A stretch of DNA of 64,000 nucleotides from Sporosarcina quadrami (GCF_014836615.1 NZ_JACSQN010000003.1:62001-126000), one strand, 5' to 3'. Numbered from the stretch's first letter, positions 8,778 through 17,664 are shown. Numbers and translations are program-made. The notes: generated by a model not told the origin, from the sequence alone.

Positions 8778-9350
8778 GTCCCCACCTGAATCTCCACCAC
8801 CATCTCCACCCTTTTCGGAAGGAGTAATTTCTCCTGCTTTCAAAATTAATTCTTGCCACTTGCCCTTTAGTAAAGGATTGTTAATAGTATCTTCTACAGA
8901 TTTTTCAACTTGCTTTTTCATATTTGCTGACTGCAAAATTGTTTCCATTTGTTTTTGCATTTCAGCACCACCAAAAAAGGATTCCATCTCTTTAAGAAAT
9001 GAAGAATCGTTCATCAGACTTGTCATAATATCCTGTTGCTGCTCTTTCATACTTTTTGCTATCGACTCAGTGAACTTTGGATCTTCAAAAGCGTGCTTCC
9101 AAAAGTCTTCTCCTTTTTTTGATAACAACACATCTTCAATGGACTTTTTCACTTCAGGTTGTTCCAAAACAATCAGTTCTCGGAATTCCGGATCGGCTAA
9201 CATTTTTCGAATGGCTTTCTTTCCATCTTCTGTTTGCAAAGCATCCGTCATCATTTTTTTCATCTCATCATAGTTTGGACTTTGCGCTTGTTGGCTACAG
9301 CTTGCCAAGAGGAAGATGAGAAGTAGGCAGGAAACCCATTTATTCTTCAT
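8751..9350 (-). CDS. gerD: Spore germination lipoprotein GerD
   Basis: Inner-membrane spore lipoprotein that clusters nutrient germinant receptors. A signal peptide with lipobox LASC places the lipidated Cys at residue 18. The body is rich in Met, Lys and Glu helices (for example EMKKMMTDAL, KKAIRKMLADPEF) as in GerD, which forms a trimeric helical rope. A glycine/serine/lysine tail follows. The start at 9350 has GGAAGGG upstream; an in-frame TTG 33 bp earlier contains this ribosome site. In Bacillus gerD points the same way as salA; here it is inverted. 199 aa. Confidence 0.9.
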   Translation of the reverse strand: MKNKWVSCLLLIFLLASCSQQAQSPNYDEMKKMMTDALQTEDGKKAIRKMLADPEFRELIVLEQPEVKKSIEDVLLSKKGEDFWKHAFEDPKFTESIAKSMKEQQQDIMTSLMNDSSFLKEMESFFGGAEMQKQMETILQSANMKKQVEKSVEDTINNPLLKGKWQELILKAGEITPSEKGGDGGGDSGGDKKSSGEGK

Positions 9351-9493
9351 GGAATCAAAATCCCTTCCGTTATGCGTTTTCAATTATTGTTCACAATATA
9401 AGAAGGAATATGCATGAAGCGTACAATGAAATAGATTTTTACTTGAAACGTTGTTACACTATTGGAAGCAATTAAAAACGGGGGAACATAATC

Positions 9494-10201
9494 GTGACCA
9501 TACGAAATTGGGTAAAATTCTTTTTTAATGCCTTACTAATAGGAGGAGCTGTCACGGCGATTGTCGGTTTGATCGTACGTTGGGAGTTTTTCTCGCAATA
9601 TTTATCTAACGGAGAGTACTTTCAATTTTTCAGTGCGTTCGTTTGGATGATTTTCTTAGGTTTCACAATGAGTGTAGTCGCACAAATGGGATTCTTCGCT
9701 TATTTGACGGTTCATCAATTTGGTGTCAATATGTTCAAAACGTTGACATTATGGAATTGGGTTCAGCTACTCATCATTATAGTCGTGCTGTTTGACCTTG
9801 TCTTTTTCCGATTTAAATTAACAGAAGGCGATACTGGACGAACAGTTCTTTACTTAACTTTACTGTTCTCATTATTGGCAGTCTCTGCCATAACTGCTTA
9901 TTTCAAAGCGCAATGGACTAAGAAACACGCACTCATATCAGCACTCTTCTTCATGATTGTCATAACGACACTTGAATGGTTGCCAGCATTAATGGTCCGT
10001 TCAGGTAACATCGATACATGGGTAACAATCTTATTGTTCCCGCTTTTAGCCGTCAATGCATACCAACTTCTCATGCTCCCAAAATACAATCGTCAATCAG
10101 ACGAAGACAAAGCGAGATTGGACGCGCGTAGACAAGCACGTAAAGCCACTGAACAATCAGCTTCAAAAGGAAAAAAGAAAGCTTCAAAAAAAGCAAAATA
10201 A
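9494..10201 (+). CDS. kbaA: KinB-signalling pathway activation protein KbaA
   Basis: Polytopic membrane protein that in B. subtilis is required for KinB input into the sporulation phosphorelay. The 235-aa protein has about six membrane segments (roughly residues 12-30, 42-62, 65-85, 88-108, 120-137, 145-165 and 175-192) and a very basic tail ending KKKASKKAK. It starts with GTG at 9494 behind a GGGG ribosome site. Identification comes from the conserved position beside gerD and similarity of the N-terminus and FFAYLTVHQFG segment to KbaA. No kinB is seen here. Confidence 0.88.
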   Translation: MTIRNWVKFFFNALLIGGAVTAIVGLIVRWEFFSQYLSNGEYFQFFSAFVWMIFLGFTMSVVAQMGFFAYLTVHQFGVNMFKTLTLWNWVQLLIIIVVLFDLVFFRFKLTEGDTGRTVLYLTLLFSLLAVSAITAYFKAQWTKKHALISALFFMIVITTLEWLPALMVRSGNIDTWVTILLFPLLAVNAYQLLMLPKYNRQSDEDKARLDARRQARKATEQSASKGKKKASKKAK

Positions 10202-10204
10202 CGT

Positions 10205-10249
10205 AAAAAGGCACAACTTCCACATACAAACGGAAGCCGTGCCTTTTTT
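10205..10249 (+). terminator. Terminator of kbaA
   Basis: AAAGGCAC pairs with GTGCCTTT, and CTTCC with GGAAG inside, followed by six T. Confidence 0.9.
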
Positions 10250-10280
10250 AATTCAATAAAACCTTTCAAATCGTCCTCAG

Positions 10281-10330
10281 AAGTCCATAACTCCATTCAA
10301 AAGTCCATAAACGCGCATAGAAGTCCATAA
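10281..10330. repeat. 20-bp tandem repeat, 3 copies (family E/F)
   Basis: AAGTCCATAA begins at 10281, 10301 and 10321, exactly 20 bp apart, with unlike 10-bp fillers. It is the reverse complement of the unit found at 26089-26180. The array occupies the gap between convergent kbaA and the deacetylase-like gene. Confidence 0.85.
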
Positions 10331-10336
10331 TCTAGA

Positions 10337-11002
10337 TCACTCTGGTATTCTTTTCGTCTTAATGGACATCTTAAACAAGACGTTCTCTAAAGATGTGTAT
10401 TTCCGCGTTTCGTTTAACTTTTTCAAAGAAGCGAGACTGACCCGCTCTTCCCTGTGATGGGGTAGTGAAATAATTTCTCCTTCGATAACCGGAGGCGGCT
10501 CACCATCAATCCATTTTACAGAAGAGCCGAGCGCATTTATTTCCACATCCCATAAAGCTGTACGCAACGAGAGTGGAAACTGTTCATCGGCAGTTCTGAA
10601 CCATAAAGGATGTGTACCGAAATGACTTTCGAACTTACTGATTTGCTCCATCAATAAGGGAATGTCTTGTTCATATGCTTCGCCGGCATGTCCTAAAAGT
10701 CCAACGGGAATATTTCTCTTCTTTATGAGCGCGACAATTTCAGGAAATCTTTCTGCCCAATCCATGTCTAGAAATAAAACCGGATAAGGCGTCTGTAAAT
10801 CACGTACTAGTTGCTCAACTTCTTCTTCTCCAAATGAAATATTGATGGTCAACGCAGATCCCGCCATACCACGGACAATGACTTCCCCTGGTTCATCCGT
10901 TAAACGGAAAACTTCTTTTAACGAGTCGGTCCCAGGAATAGTAGTGAAAAATAGTACGACAGCAGTTAAAATTACTGTGAGAACGAACAGTTTTACTTTC
11001 AA
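10337..11002 (-). CDS. Polysaccharide deacetylase-like protein without catalytic motifs
   Basis: A membrane anchor (about residues 4-22) precedes a domain resembling the NodB fold. It sits where PdaB (a spore cortex deacetylase-family protein) lies in Bacillus. The family's metal-binding motif TFDDG is replaced by TINISFGEEE, the HSxxHP motif by GHAGEAYEQ, and the RxPxG motif reads WFRTADEQ. It is therefore probably inactive or assigned to another role. The start is uncertain: TTG at 11002, 14 nt after AAAGGGG, is chosen; a GTG at 11014 is nearer to the site but too close. About 221 aa. Family assignment is inferred from order of strands and context. Confidence 0.65.
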   Translation of the reverse strand: MKVKLFVLTVILTAVVLFFTTIPGTDSLKEVFRLTDEPGEVIVRGMAGSALTINISFGEEEVEQLVRDLQTPYPVLFLDMDWAERFPEIVALIKKRNIPVGLLGHAGEAYEQDIPLLMEQISKFESHFGTHPLWFRTADEQFPLSLRTALWDVEINALGSSVKWIDGEPPPVIEGEIISLPHHREERVSLASLKKLNETRKYTSLENVLFKMSIKTKRIPE

Positions 11003-11122
11003 GACACACGTCACATCCCCTTTACCAACAAAATCTATACAGCATTTTATGATAGTCACTTGACCATTATGAATAAGACATGCTACTATTATGAAGGCTT
11101 CAAAAGACAAGTGAAAAAAATG

Positions 11123-11151
11123 TTGATTTTTAATTAGATCTTAGCTATAAT
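11123..11151 (+). promoter_or_regulatory. Promoter of the tRNA cluster
   Basis: TTGATT at 11123-11128 and a perfect TATAAT at 11146-11151, 17 bp apart, lie 38 bp before the first tRNA. A second -10-like TATAAT near 11179 touches the tRNA and cannot serve it. Confidence 0.8.
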
Positions 11152-11188
11152 AAATCTTGTCGTTGGAATGCAGAAAATATAATACGAT

Positions 11189-11263
11189 TCCGCAGTAGCT
11201 CAGTGGTAGAGCAATCGGCTGTTAACCGATCGGTCGTAGGTTCGAGTCCTACCTGCGGAGCCA
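11189..11263 (+). tRNA. tRNA-Asn (anticodon GTT)
   Basis: Acceptor TCCGCAG pairs with CTGCGGA, the anticodon stem ATCGG/CCGAT closes a loop with GTT at 11221-11223, the T arm has TTCGAGT, and CCA is encoded. Confidence 0.98.
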
Positions 11264-11271
11264 TTTTTTAT

Positions 11272-11344
11272 GCTTCCATAGCTCAGTAGGTAGAGTGCTT
11301 CCATGGTAAGGAAGAGGTCACCGGTTCGAATCCGGTTGGAAGCT
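11272..11344 (+). tRNA. tRNA-Thr (anticodon GGT)
   Basis: Acceptor GCTTCCA pairs with TGGAAGC; stem CTTCC/GGAAG holds the anticodon GGT at 11305-11307; TTCGAAT is in the T loop. CCA is not encoded (the next bases are TCC), unlike the other four tRNAs here, so it needs CCA-adding enzyme. Confidence 0.97.
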
Positions 11345-11468
11345 TCCGATTGGATTTTACACGTTCTTCTATAAGAAAAGTAAGGCGCTTTTTTTATGTC
11401 TACGAATGAATGGATTCAGCTTAAAGGCTATCAGAAACAGAATTAATAAATTAAAAAGCAAAATAGGC

Positions 11469-11497
11469 TTGCACACACCGTATAAATTTGCTAATAT
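11469..11497 (+). promoter_or_regulatory. Internal promoter before tRNA-Glu
   Basis: TTGCAC at 11469-11474 and TAATAT at 11492-11497 with a 17-bp spacer lie in the 206-bp gap between tRNA-Thr and tRNA-Glu. The remainder of that gap holds no recognisable gene. Confidence 0.7.
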
Positions 11498-11550
11498 AAC
11501 ATTTGTGCGATTCATCAACGGCTTTTGATAGACACATGCCTTCTTATTAA

Positions 11551-11625
11551 GGCCCCTTGGTCAAGCGGTTAAGACACCGCCCTTTCACGGCGGTAACACG
11601 GGTTCGAATCCCGTAGGGGTCACCA
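11551..11625 (+). tRNA. tRNA-Glu (anticodon TTC)
   Basis: Acceptor GGCCCCT pairs with AGGGGTC (one G-T wobble), anticodon stem CCGCC/GGCGG with TTC at 11584-11586, TTCGAAT in the T arm, CCA encoded. Confidence 0.97.
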
Positions 11626-11660
11626 TGTTTGTTTTCATCCTATTTTATATAACTAATTTT

Positions 11661-11745
11661 GGTGGGGTAGCGAAGTGGCTAAACGCGGCGGACTGTAAAT
11701 CCGCTCCCTCCGGGTTCGGCGGTTCGAATCCGTCCCCCACCACCA
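11661..11745 (+). tRNA. tRNA-Tyr (anticodon GTA)
   Basis: An 85-nt tRNA with the long variable arm of bacterial tRNA-Tyr. Acceptor GGTGGGG pairs with CCCCACC, GTA at 11695-11697, TTCGAAT in the T arm, CCA encoded. Confidence 0.97.
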
Positions 11746-11781
11746 TTTTTTACTAACGACTTCCACTGACTATAAAAAAAA

Positions 11782-11856
11782 TGGGGTATAGCCAAGCGGT
11801 AAGGCAACGGACTTTGACTCCGTCATTCGTTGGTTCGAATCCAGCTACCCCAGCCA
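11782..11856 (+). tRNA. tRNA-Gln (anticodon TTG)
   Basis: Acceptor TGGGGTA pairs with TACCCCA, anticodon stem CGGA/TCCG with TTG at 11814-11816, TTCGAAT in the T arm, CCA encoded. Confidence 0.97.
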
Positions 11857-12032
11857 ATCTTTTTTAACGAGAAGCGTTAAAAAAGATTTGCGAGAAATAC
11901 CGAAGGTATTTCGAGCACATGGTTCTAATATCCAAACGAAAAAAACAAAAAAACCGAGTACAAAAGTAAACAATAACAAATAATTCCATACATACAACAA
12001 CCCAAAACCTTACAAAAATAAGGCTTTTTTTA
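11856..12032 (+). terminator. 3' end signals of the tRNA cluster
   Basis: A perfect 14-bp hairpin (11856-11869 with 11875-11888) begins on the final A of tRNA-Gln. A second small hairpin AAATACC/GGTATTT follows near 11894-11910. A third, CCTTA/TAAGG at 12008-12023, is followed by seven T and is the best terminator. The rest up to the EAL gene at 12226 shows nothing recognisable. Confidence 0.6.
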
Positions 12033-12225
12033 TTGCCTAAAACCAACCCCTCGCCTTAGCATCCCTTCACAAAACTTCAAATAAAATTCATATAGACCAT
12101 ACCCATCTAGCATCACAAAGAAGTATGATAGAAAAGGAATATATTACATAGATAGTTTAAACAACATCCCGCTAATACTTACAATTTACAATAAGTTTTT
12201 CCGAAGAAAGGAAAAGTGAATAGAT

Positions 12226-14325
12226 ATGCATGAGTATATCCATCTACTGCGCAACATGACCGATGTCAATTCTGAAGCGACGCTCCAAAGCTTATTAGGC
12301 GATATTGCATACGCTCTTAATCAATCCGTCATCATTGCCGTAACAGACCGAACTGGAACAATTACATATGTAAACGACCTATTTGTCAAAACATCAAAAT
12401 ATAGCGAAGCTGAATTAATTGGGAAGACGCACGCCATCGTTAATTCCAATTACCATCCTAAATCCTTTTTTAAAAATATGTGGGCGACAATAGGACAAGG
12501 ACATGTCTGGCAAGGGGAAATCCGCAATCGAGCAAAAGATGGCAGCTTTTATTGGGTGGATACTAGGATTGTTCCGTTCTTAACGGATGCAGGTATACCA
12601 AACAGATATATATCAATCCGTTATGACATTACGGATCGAAAAAAAATGGAAGACCGTATACGGAAAGATAGCGAAGTGTACCGGCTCATTACGGAAAACT
12701 CTTTAGATTATATATCCGTTATTGATCCGTTGGGGAATTTTCAATACATGTCACCTACCCACGGGCATTTATTTGAATTGGACAAGATAGCAAGCAATTC
12801 GATATATGACGTCATCCATTCAGACGATCATGAAAAATTTGCGAAAGCGTTGAATTTAGCAAAGGAACAATTGAAGTCAATTCCTGCAGAGTTCAAAGTA
12901 ATGGATAAAGAAGGATTGCCTATAACGATGGAAGCGAATTTACAGCTTATCGTTGAAGAGGGAGAGTTTTTCAATTGCGTTGTCGTTTCTATGCATGATA
13001 TATCCAATCAAAAAGAATCAGAGTTGCTCATTAAAGATCTCGCTTATAAAGACCAGTTAACGTCATTATTGAATAGAACAGCTTTTAGTGAAAAGTTATT
13101 TAATCGGCTTCAAATTAATAAGAAGAATGATTCGCCAATGAGTCTAGTCTATTTAAATATTGACAGGCTACGATATGTCAATGATTCGTACGGTCAAGAA
13201 ACTGGGGATTACGTATTAGCCGTTGTTGCGGAACGCCTACGTAATCTTTTATCCGATGAAGATTTGATAGGTCGTATATCTGGTGACGAGTTCGCTTTCA
13301 CATTGCTACAAGGGACGACAAATACAGATGCGGAAAAGATGACAGCAAAAATAAAAGAAGAACTTGAAAAACCGATTTTGATGGCGGAGAAGACAAGTAG
13401 CATTTCTATCAGTTGTGGGATATCGATGTTCCCCAAACATGCAAAAACTCCGTCTGCCCTAATTACAAAGGCTGAAAAGGCACTCCATTATGTGAAGGAG
13501 CATGGGGGTGGCGGATTTAAAATGTATGAACCGGGCACAGCGACCAAAACGTTGGAACGTATATTACTGGAGAATGAATTAAGAAAAAGTGTGCAAATGG
13601 GGCACTTTACATTAGAATATCAGCCCAAAATGAATTTGAGCGAAGGTGAATTAACTGGAGTAGAAGCACTAGTAAGGTGGAATCATCCAGACCTAGGCCG
13701 AATAGCTCCTGATAAATTCATTCCGATTGCAGAAGAAACCAAAATCATCCTGCCACTAGGTGAATGGATTTTAAGAGAGGCATGCAAACAAGCTTATATA
13801 TGGAAGCAACAAGGATACAAATCATTTCGCATAGCTGTGAATATGTCGACTGTTCAATTGGAAGAACCAACAATTGTCGAAACGATCAACAGAATCTTAA
13901 ACGAAGAAAGGGTAACAGCAGAATTGATTGAAATTGAATTGACTGAAACGTCATTTGCTAACCGTGATGAAATGCGAGAAACGATTCAGCGAATAAGAGA
14001 GCTAGGTATTCAAGTAGCTATTGACGACTTTGGAACGGGATACAGTACATTCAGTTATATAAAAGAATTGCCTGCTGACACGCTTAAGATCGATATGTCA
14101 TTCATTCGTGATATTGATGTGAATGAAAATAGCCGCGCCATTGTCCAAGCAATTATTACATTGGCAGGAACTGCAGAACTACAAGTGATTGCTGAAGGTA
14201 TTGAAACAGAAAAACAGGCGAAGTTATTACTGGAACTTGGTTGTACAGAAGGACAAGGTTATTTTTATAGCAAACCCTTGCCTCCCGAAGAATGCGAATA
14301 CATGATTTCGAAGACACATACATGA
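12226..14325 (+). CDS. PAS-PAS-GGDEF-EAL cyclic-di-GMP phosphodiesterase
   Basis: Cytosolic sensor enzyme of 699 aa with no membrane segment. Two PAS domains (about 25-140 and 150-265) precede a GGDEF domain whose signature is SGDEF at 352-356, and an EAL domain starting with EALVRW at 480. The EAL domain keeps the residues for c-di-GMP hydrolysis: E480, the NMSTVQ motif, ELTE, DDFGTGYS and AEGIET. The GGDEF domain may be a GTP-binding regulatory module or weakly active because the first glycine is Ser. It breaks the Bacillus gene order between the tRNAs and rocF, so it is probably an insertion in this lineage. Ribosome site GAAAGGAAAAG. Confidence 0.92.
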   Translation: MHEYIHLLRNMTDVNSEATLQSLLGDIAYALNQSVIIAVTDRTGTITYVNDLFVKTSKYSEAELIGKTHAIVNSNYHPKSFFKNMWATIGQGHVWQGEIRNRAKDGSFYWVDTRIVPFLTDAGIPNRYISIRYDITDRKKMEDRIRKDSEVYRLITENSLDYISVIDPLGNFQYMSPTHGHLFELDKIASNSIYDVIHSDDHEKFAKALNLAKEQLKSIPAEFKVMDKEGLPITMEANLQLIVEEGEFFNCVVVSMHDISNQKESELLIKDLAYKDQLTSLLNRTAFSEKLFNRLQINKKNDSPMSLVYLNIDRLRYVNDSYGQETGDYVLAVVAERLRNLLSDEDLIGRISGDEFAFTLLQGTTNTDAEKMTAKIKEELEKPILMAEKTSSISISCGISMFPKHAKTPSALITKAEKALHYVKEHGGGGFKMYEPGTATKTLERILLENELRKSVQMGHFTLEYQPKMNLSEGELTGVEALVRWNHPDLGRIAPDKFIPIAEETKIILPLGEWILREACKQAYIWKQQGYKSFRIAVNMSTVQLEEPTIVETINRILNEERVTAELIEIELTETSFANRDEMRETIQRIRELGIQVAIDDFGTGYSTFSYIKELPADTLKIDMSFIRDIDVNENSRAIVQAIITLAGTAELQVIAEGIETEKQAKLLLELGCTEGQGYFYSKPLPPEECEYMISKTHT

Positions 14326-14403
14326 ATAAATATTCGAAAACTTGTTAGGTTGAGCCATTTCATTTTAGGATTTACAATAGGAATGGTAAGGGAGGTCGTT
14401 AAG

Positions 14404-15309
14404 ATGAAAAAATTAGACATAACTGTAGTTGGTGTTCCGCTTGATTTCGGTCAAAGCCGTAGAGGCGTCGATATGGGACCTAGTGCAATTCGTTATGCGG
14501 GCGCTATAAAGAGACTCGAAGCGATCGGGCATACGTTGAAAGATGAAGGCGATATCCAAGTAAGTGCAATTGAACGGTCACATCGTGAAGATACGAATTT
14601 AAAGAATCTTGAAGAAGTCGTTTCAGCGACGACAGAGCTTGCTGAAAAAGTAGCTGCTATCATCGAAAAAGGTGAGTTCCCGCTTGTGCTTGGTGGAGAC
14701 CATAGCATTGCTATCGGTACAATTGCTGGATTGGCTTCAAAATATAAAAATTTAGGCGTTATTTGGTATGATGCGCATGCAGATATGAATACGGCAGAGA
14801 CATCTCCGTCAGGCAATATTCACGGTATGCCACTTGCGGTAACAATGGGTCTTGGACATGAAAGACTCGTCAACATTTACAAAGACGGCCAGAAAGTTAA
14901 GCCTGAAAACATTGTTATCATTGGTGCGCGTTCGGTTGATCCCGGGGAACGTAAACTAATTAAGGAAAAAGGCGTCAAAGTATTTTCTATGCACGAAATT
15001 GATCGAGATGGTATGACGGTAGTTATGAACGAAGCAATTGCTTATTTGCAATCGAAAGATCTTGATGGCGTACATCTATCATTGGACCTCGATGGACTTG
15101 ATCCAATTTATACGCCAGGCGTCGGAACGCCAGTACAAGGCGGTATTAGTTATCGCGAAAGTCATCTAGCAATGGAAATGCTCGAAGATGCTGGGATTAT
15201 TACTTCGGCAGAATTTGTAGAAGTGAATCCGATACTCGACGAGAAAAATAAAACCGGTGAAGTGGCAGTAGAACTGATGGGTTCACTGTTCGGTGAAAAA
15301 TTATTATAA
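14404..15309 (+). CDS. rocF: Arginase
   Basis: Mn-dependent hydrolysis of arginine to ornithine and urea. Manganese ligand motifs are GGDHS, DAHAD and SLDLDGLDP; the 301-aa length is that of Bacillus RocF. Start ATG 14404 follows GGGAGG; the reading frame is open a further 54 bp upstream without a ribosome site. It is not in a roc operon here, but its place directly before sigW is the same as in Bacillus. The substrate-loop spacing favours arginase over agmatinase. Confidence 0.93.
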   Translation: MKKLDITVVGVPLDFGQSRRGVDMGPSAIRYAGAIKRLEAIGHTLKDEGDIQVSAIERSHREDTNLKNLEEVVSATTELAEKVAAIIEKGEFPLVLGGDHSIAIGTIAGLASKYKNLGVIWYDAHADMNTAETSPSGNIHGMPLAVTMGLGHERLVNIYKDGQKVKPENIVIIGARSVDPGERKLIKEKGVKVFSMHEIDRDGMTVVMNEAIAYLQSKDLDGVHLSLDLDGLDPIYTPGVGTPVQGGISYRESHLAMEMLEDAGIITSAEFVEVNPILDEKNKTGEVAVELMGSLFGEKLL

Positions 15310-15319
15310 ATATCATAGA

Positions 15320-15348
15320 CTGCTTGGATTATTCCAAGTGGTTTTTTA
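15320..15348 (+). terminator. Terminator of rocF
   Basis: An 8-bp stem including two wobbles (15320-15327 with 15334-15341) is followed by TTTTTT. Confidence 0.75.
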
Positions 15349-15424
15349 TATATTCCAGCTGATAATTCTTATAAATAAGGAAATACTTCTCAAAGTTTGG
15401 TAAAATAAAAATATATATAAAAAA

Positions 15425-15451
15425 TGAAACCTGTTGCACCCTTCAAACGTA
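15425..15451 (+). promoter_or_regulatory. SigW-type autoregulatory promoter
   Basis: TGAAAC at 15425-15430 and CGTA at 15448-15451 are separated by 17 bp. This is the consensus recognised by B. subtilis SigW (TGAAAC, 16-17 bp, CGTA), and it lies 38 bp before sigW, so the sigma factor should drive its own operon. Confidence 0.85.
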
Positions 15452-15489
15452 TAGAAGGAACAGCCGCATAGAGCGGAGGATGAAAGTCA

Positions 15490-16053
15490 TTGGATGAATT
15501 AGTTAATAAACGAATAAATCAAGTTCTTAAAGGTAATCAGGAAGCGTTCGAAGAAATCGTAACGTTATTCCAGCAACGGCTGTATCAAGTCTGCTATCGA
15601 ATGTTAGGCAATGCCCAGGAAGCTGAGGACATTGCACAAGAAGCATTTGTGAGAGCATACGTGAACATTCATACGTACGATCAAAAACGCAAATTCTCAA
15701 CTTGGCTTTACAGAATTGCGACAAATCTATGTATTGATAGAATCCGTAAAAAGAAACCGGATTATTATCTTGATGCGACTGTACCTGGTACAGATGGTCT
15801 GAATATGTATTCCCAGATTGCTGCAACGGGCGACCTGCCGGAAGAAGAAATTGAACGTATGGAAACGCAAGATCGGGTCCAATATGAAATTAGCAGGCTA
15901 CCTGATAAATACCGTACAGTTATCATACTTCGGTACATGGAAGAATTGCCGTTGCAAGAGATTAGCGATATTTTAGAACTACCGTTAGGAACCGTAAAGA
16001 CCCGGGTTCACCGTGGACGTGAAGCGCTTCGGAAACAAATGGGTAATATGTAG
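15490..16053 (+). CDS. sigW: ECF RNA polymerase sigma factor SigW
   Basis: Extracytoplasmic-function sigma factor for envelope stress from membrane-active antibiotics and bacteriocins. Sigma region 2 (about 20-90, with EDIAQEAFVRAYVNI and RKFSTWLYRIATN) and region 4 (about 130-180, with PLGTVKTRVHRGREALRKQ) are clear. The stretch DRIRKKKPDYYLDA is nearly the same as in B. subtilis SigW. The start is TTG at 15490, 10 nt after GGAGG; the neighbouring ATG codons are out of frame and stop at once. rsiW follows after 13 bp. 187 aa. Confidence 0.95.
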   Translation: MDELVNKRINQVLKGNQEAFEEIVTLFQQRLYQVCYRMLGNAQEAEDIAQEAFVRAYVNIHTYDQKRKFSTWLYRIATNLCIDRIRKKKPDYYLDATVPGTDGLNMYSQIAATGDLPEEEIERMETQDRVQYEISRLPDKYRTVIILRYMEELPLQEISDILELPLGTVKTRVHRGREALRKQMGNM

Positions 16054-16066
16054 GAGGGAATTAAGA

Positions 16067-16699
16067 ATGAATACGTGTCAGCAACCAGTTATCCATTTAA
16101 TGCACGCGTATTTAGACGGAGATATTAGCCGTGATGAAGAGCAGGCATTGCAACAACATCTTTCATCATGTCCTCAGTGTAATGACATGATGGAAGAATT
16201 TAAAATGTCGGAGCAGTTGCTTCAAAGCGCATCTCCCATAAGGGCACCGGAAGGGTTCGTTTCAGGTGTCATGACGCGACTGCCGAAAGAAAAGTCGCAA
16301 GCAGGCATTTCACGCATTTTAAGAAGACACCCGTTAATAGCGGCAGCAGCATTATTTTTCCTCTTAATGAGCGCAACGCTCTTTTCGAATTTTAGTAACA
16401 ATCAGCAGTTTTCATTCACAAAGCAGCCGAATCTGATTATTGAAGGCGAGACTGTTGTTGTGCCAGCAGGTGAGATCATTAAGGGCGATTTAGTCGTGAA
16501 GAACGGAAATGTTCGGATCGAAGGAGAAGTGGATGGAAATGTCACTGTCATCCGCGGTTCTAAGTATATGGCTTCAACAGCTGTTGTAACTGGTAGTATT
16601 GAAGAAATTGACGAAGCCTTTGATTGGCTTTGGTATAAAATCAAACTGTTCGTCAAAGACGTGATTCCGTCTTCAGACAGCGAACCTACAACAGAATAG
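16067..16699 (+). CDS. rsiW: Anti-sigma-W factor RsiW
   Basis: Single-pass membrane anti-sigma factor that sequesters SigW and is cleaved by regulated proteolysis. The cytosolic zinc-binding anti-sigma domain has H31, C35 and C38 (HLSSCPQC). One membrane helix spans about 87-106 (after RRHPLI). The extracytoplasmic part contains a bactofilin-like right-handed repeat (GDLVVKNGNVRIEGEVDGNV). Start ATG 16067 follows GGAGGG. 210 aa. The beta-helix-like repeat in the sensor is visible but its function is unknown. Confidence 0.92.
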   Translation: MNTCQQPVIHLMHAYLDGDISRDEEQALQQHLSSCPQCNDMMEEFKMSEQLLQSASPIRAPEGFVSGVMTRLPKEKSQAGISRILRRHPLIAAAALFFLLMSATLFSNFSNNQQFSFTKQPNLIIEGETVVVPAGEIIKGDLVVKNGNVRIEGEVDGNVTVIRGSKYMASTAVVTGSIEEIDEAFDWLWYKIKLFVKDVIPSSDSEPTTE

Positions 16700-16703
16700 A
16701 ACA

Positions 16704-16749
16704 AAAAGTCGATCGGCTGCTCGTTATCAGATGCAACCGATCGACTTTT
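16704..16749 (+). terminator. Terminator of sigW-rsiW
   Basis: A perfect 13-bp stem, AAAAGTCGATCGG with its complement, carries a 20-nt loop; the 3' arm ends in TTTT. This separates sigW-rsiW from cdaA. Confidence 0.85.
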
Positions 16750-16833
16750 ACGTATAGCTTTTTCAAGGCATTGGCCTGCGCCTATATGTTATACTTATTG
16801 TATAAGAATGAGGGATGAAGGTGAGGGAAGCGC

Positions 16834-17664
16834 ATGCCAGTCTGGGAAATGATTACAAACTTAAGTCCGATTGAAATAATTAAAAATATAGTGGATGTGC
16901 TTCTCGTTTGGTTCGTCTTTTATAAATTAATTACCATTATAAAAGGAACGAAAGCCGTTCAGTTGTTGAAAGGAATTTTTGTCATCCTATTCGCTCGTAT
17001 TCTGACTGAATACCTCGGTCTCGATACATTGAAATGGATGATGGAACAGGTGGTGGTATGGGGGTTCCTAGCCATTATCATTCTCTTCCAACCTGAAATC
17101 CGTCGTGCACTTGAACAACTTGGACGAGGACGTTTGTTTGCAAGTTCTGCAATGCATGAAGATGAGGAAAGAGACCGTCTAATCGAGGCATTTAGTAAGT
17201 CTGTCAGTTATATGGCGAAACGGCGTATCGGTGCGCTTATTTCCATTGAAAAAGAAACCGGTTTAAGCGAATACATAGAAACCGGAATTCAGATGAATTC
17301 AAATGTCACATCAGAACTAATTATTAATATATTCATCCCTAACACGCCACTGCATGATGGTGCTGTTATCATTCAGAAAAACCAAATTGCAGCAGCAGGT
17401 TGTTATTTACCACTTTCAGAAAATCCCTTCATCTCTAAAGAACTAGGTACGAGGCACCGTGCTGCAATAGGTTTGAGTGAAGTGACCGATGCTATTACGA
17501 TTGTTGTGTCAGAAGAAACAGGTGCAGTGAGCCTTACAGCAAACGGAGATATCAATCGGAATCTGACAATGGAGGAATTTGCTAAGCAGTTGCGTGAAGC
17601 TTGGTTTGGCGTGGATAATGAAGATACGCCTAATCCATTCTGGAAATGGGGGAAAAGAAAATGA
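16834..17664 (+). CDS. cdaA: Diadenylate cyclase CdaA
   Basis: Makes c-di-AMP from two ATP at the membrane; c-di-AMP controls potassium and osmolyte transport. Three membrane helices lie within residues 15-90. The DAC domain shows the active-site motifs DGA (175-177) and RHR (207-209). 276 aa is standard. The stop overlaps the ATG of cdaR (ATGA), so the two are coupled, and glmM follows: the conserved cdaA-cdaR-glmM operon. Confidence 0.96.
   Translation: MPVWEMITNLSPIEIIKNIVDVLLVWFVFYKLITIIKGTKAVQLLKGIFVILFARILTEYLGLDTLKWMMEQVVVWGFLAIIILFQPEIRRALEQLGRGRLFASSAMHEDEERDRLIEAFSKSVSYMAKRRIGALISIEKETGLSEYIETGIQMNSNVTSELIINIFIPNTPLHDGAVIIQKNQIAAAGCYLPLSENPFISKELGTRHRAAIGLSEVTDAITIVVSEETGAVSLTANGDINRNLTMEEFAKQLREAWFGVDNEDTPNPFWKWGKRK

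Noticed and set aside
8755..9273. Proline-rich frame antisense to gerD
   Set aside because: It arises from the Gly-rich tail of GerD read on the other strand.
11345..11550. Further tRNA or rRNA fragment between tRNA-Thr and tRNA-Glu
   Set aside because: No acceptor/T-arm pairing is found; the gap is explained by an internal promoter.
11864..12046. 60-codon frame antisense after the tRNAs
   Set aside because: It runs through terminator hairpins and AT-rich DNA without a ribosome site.
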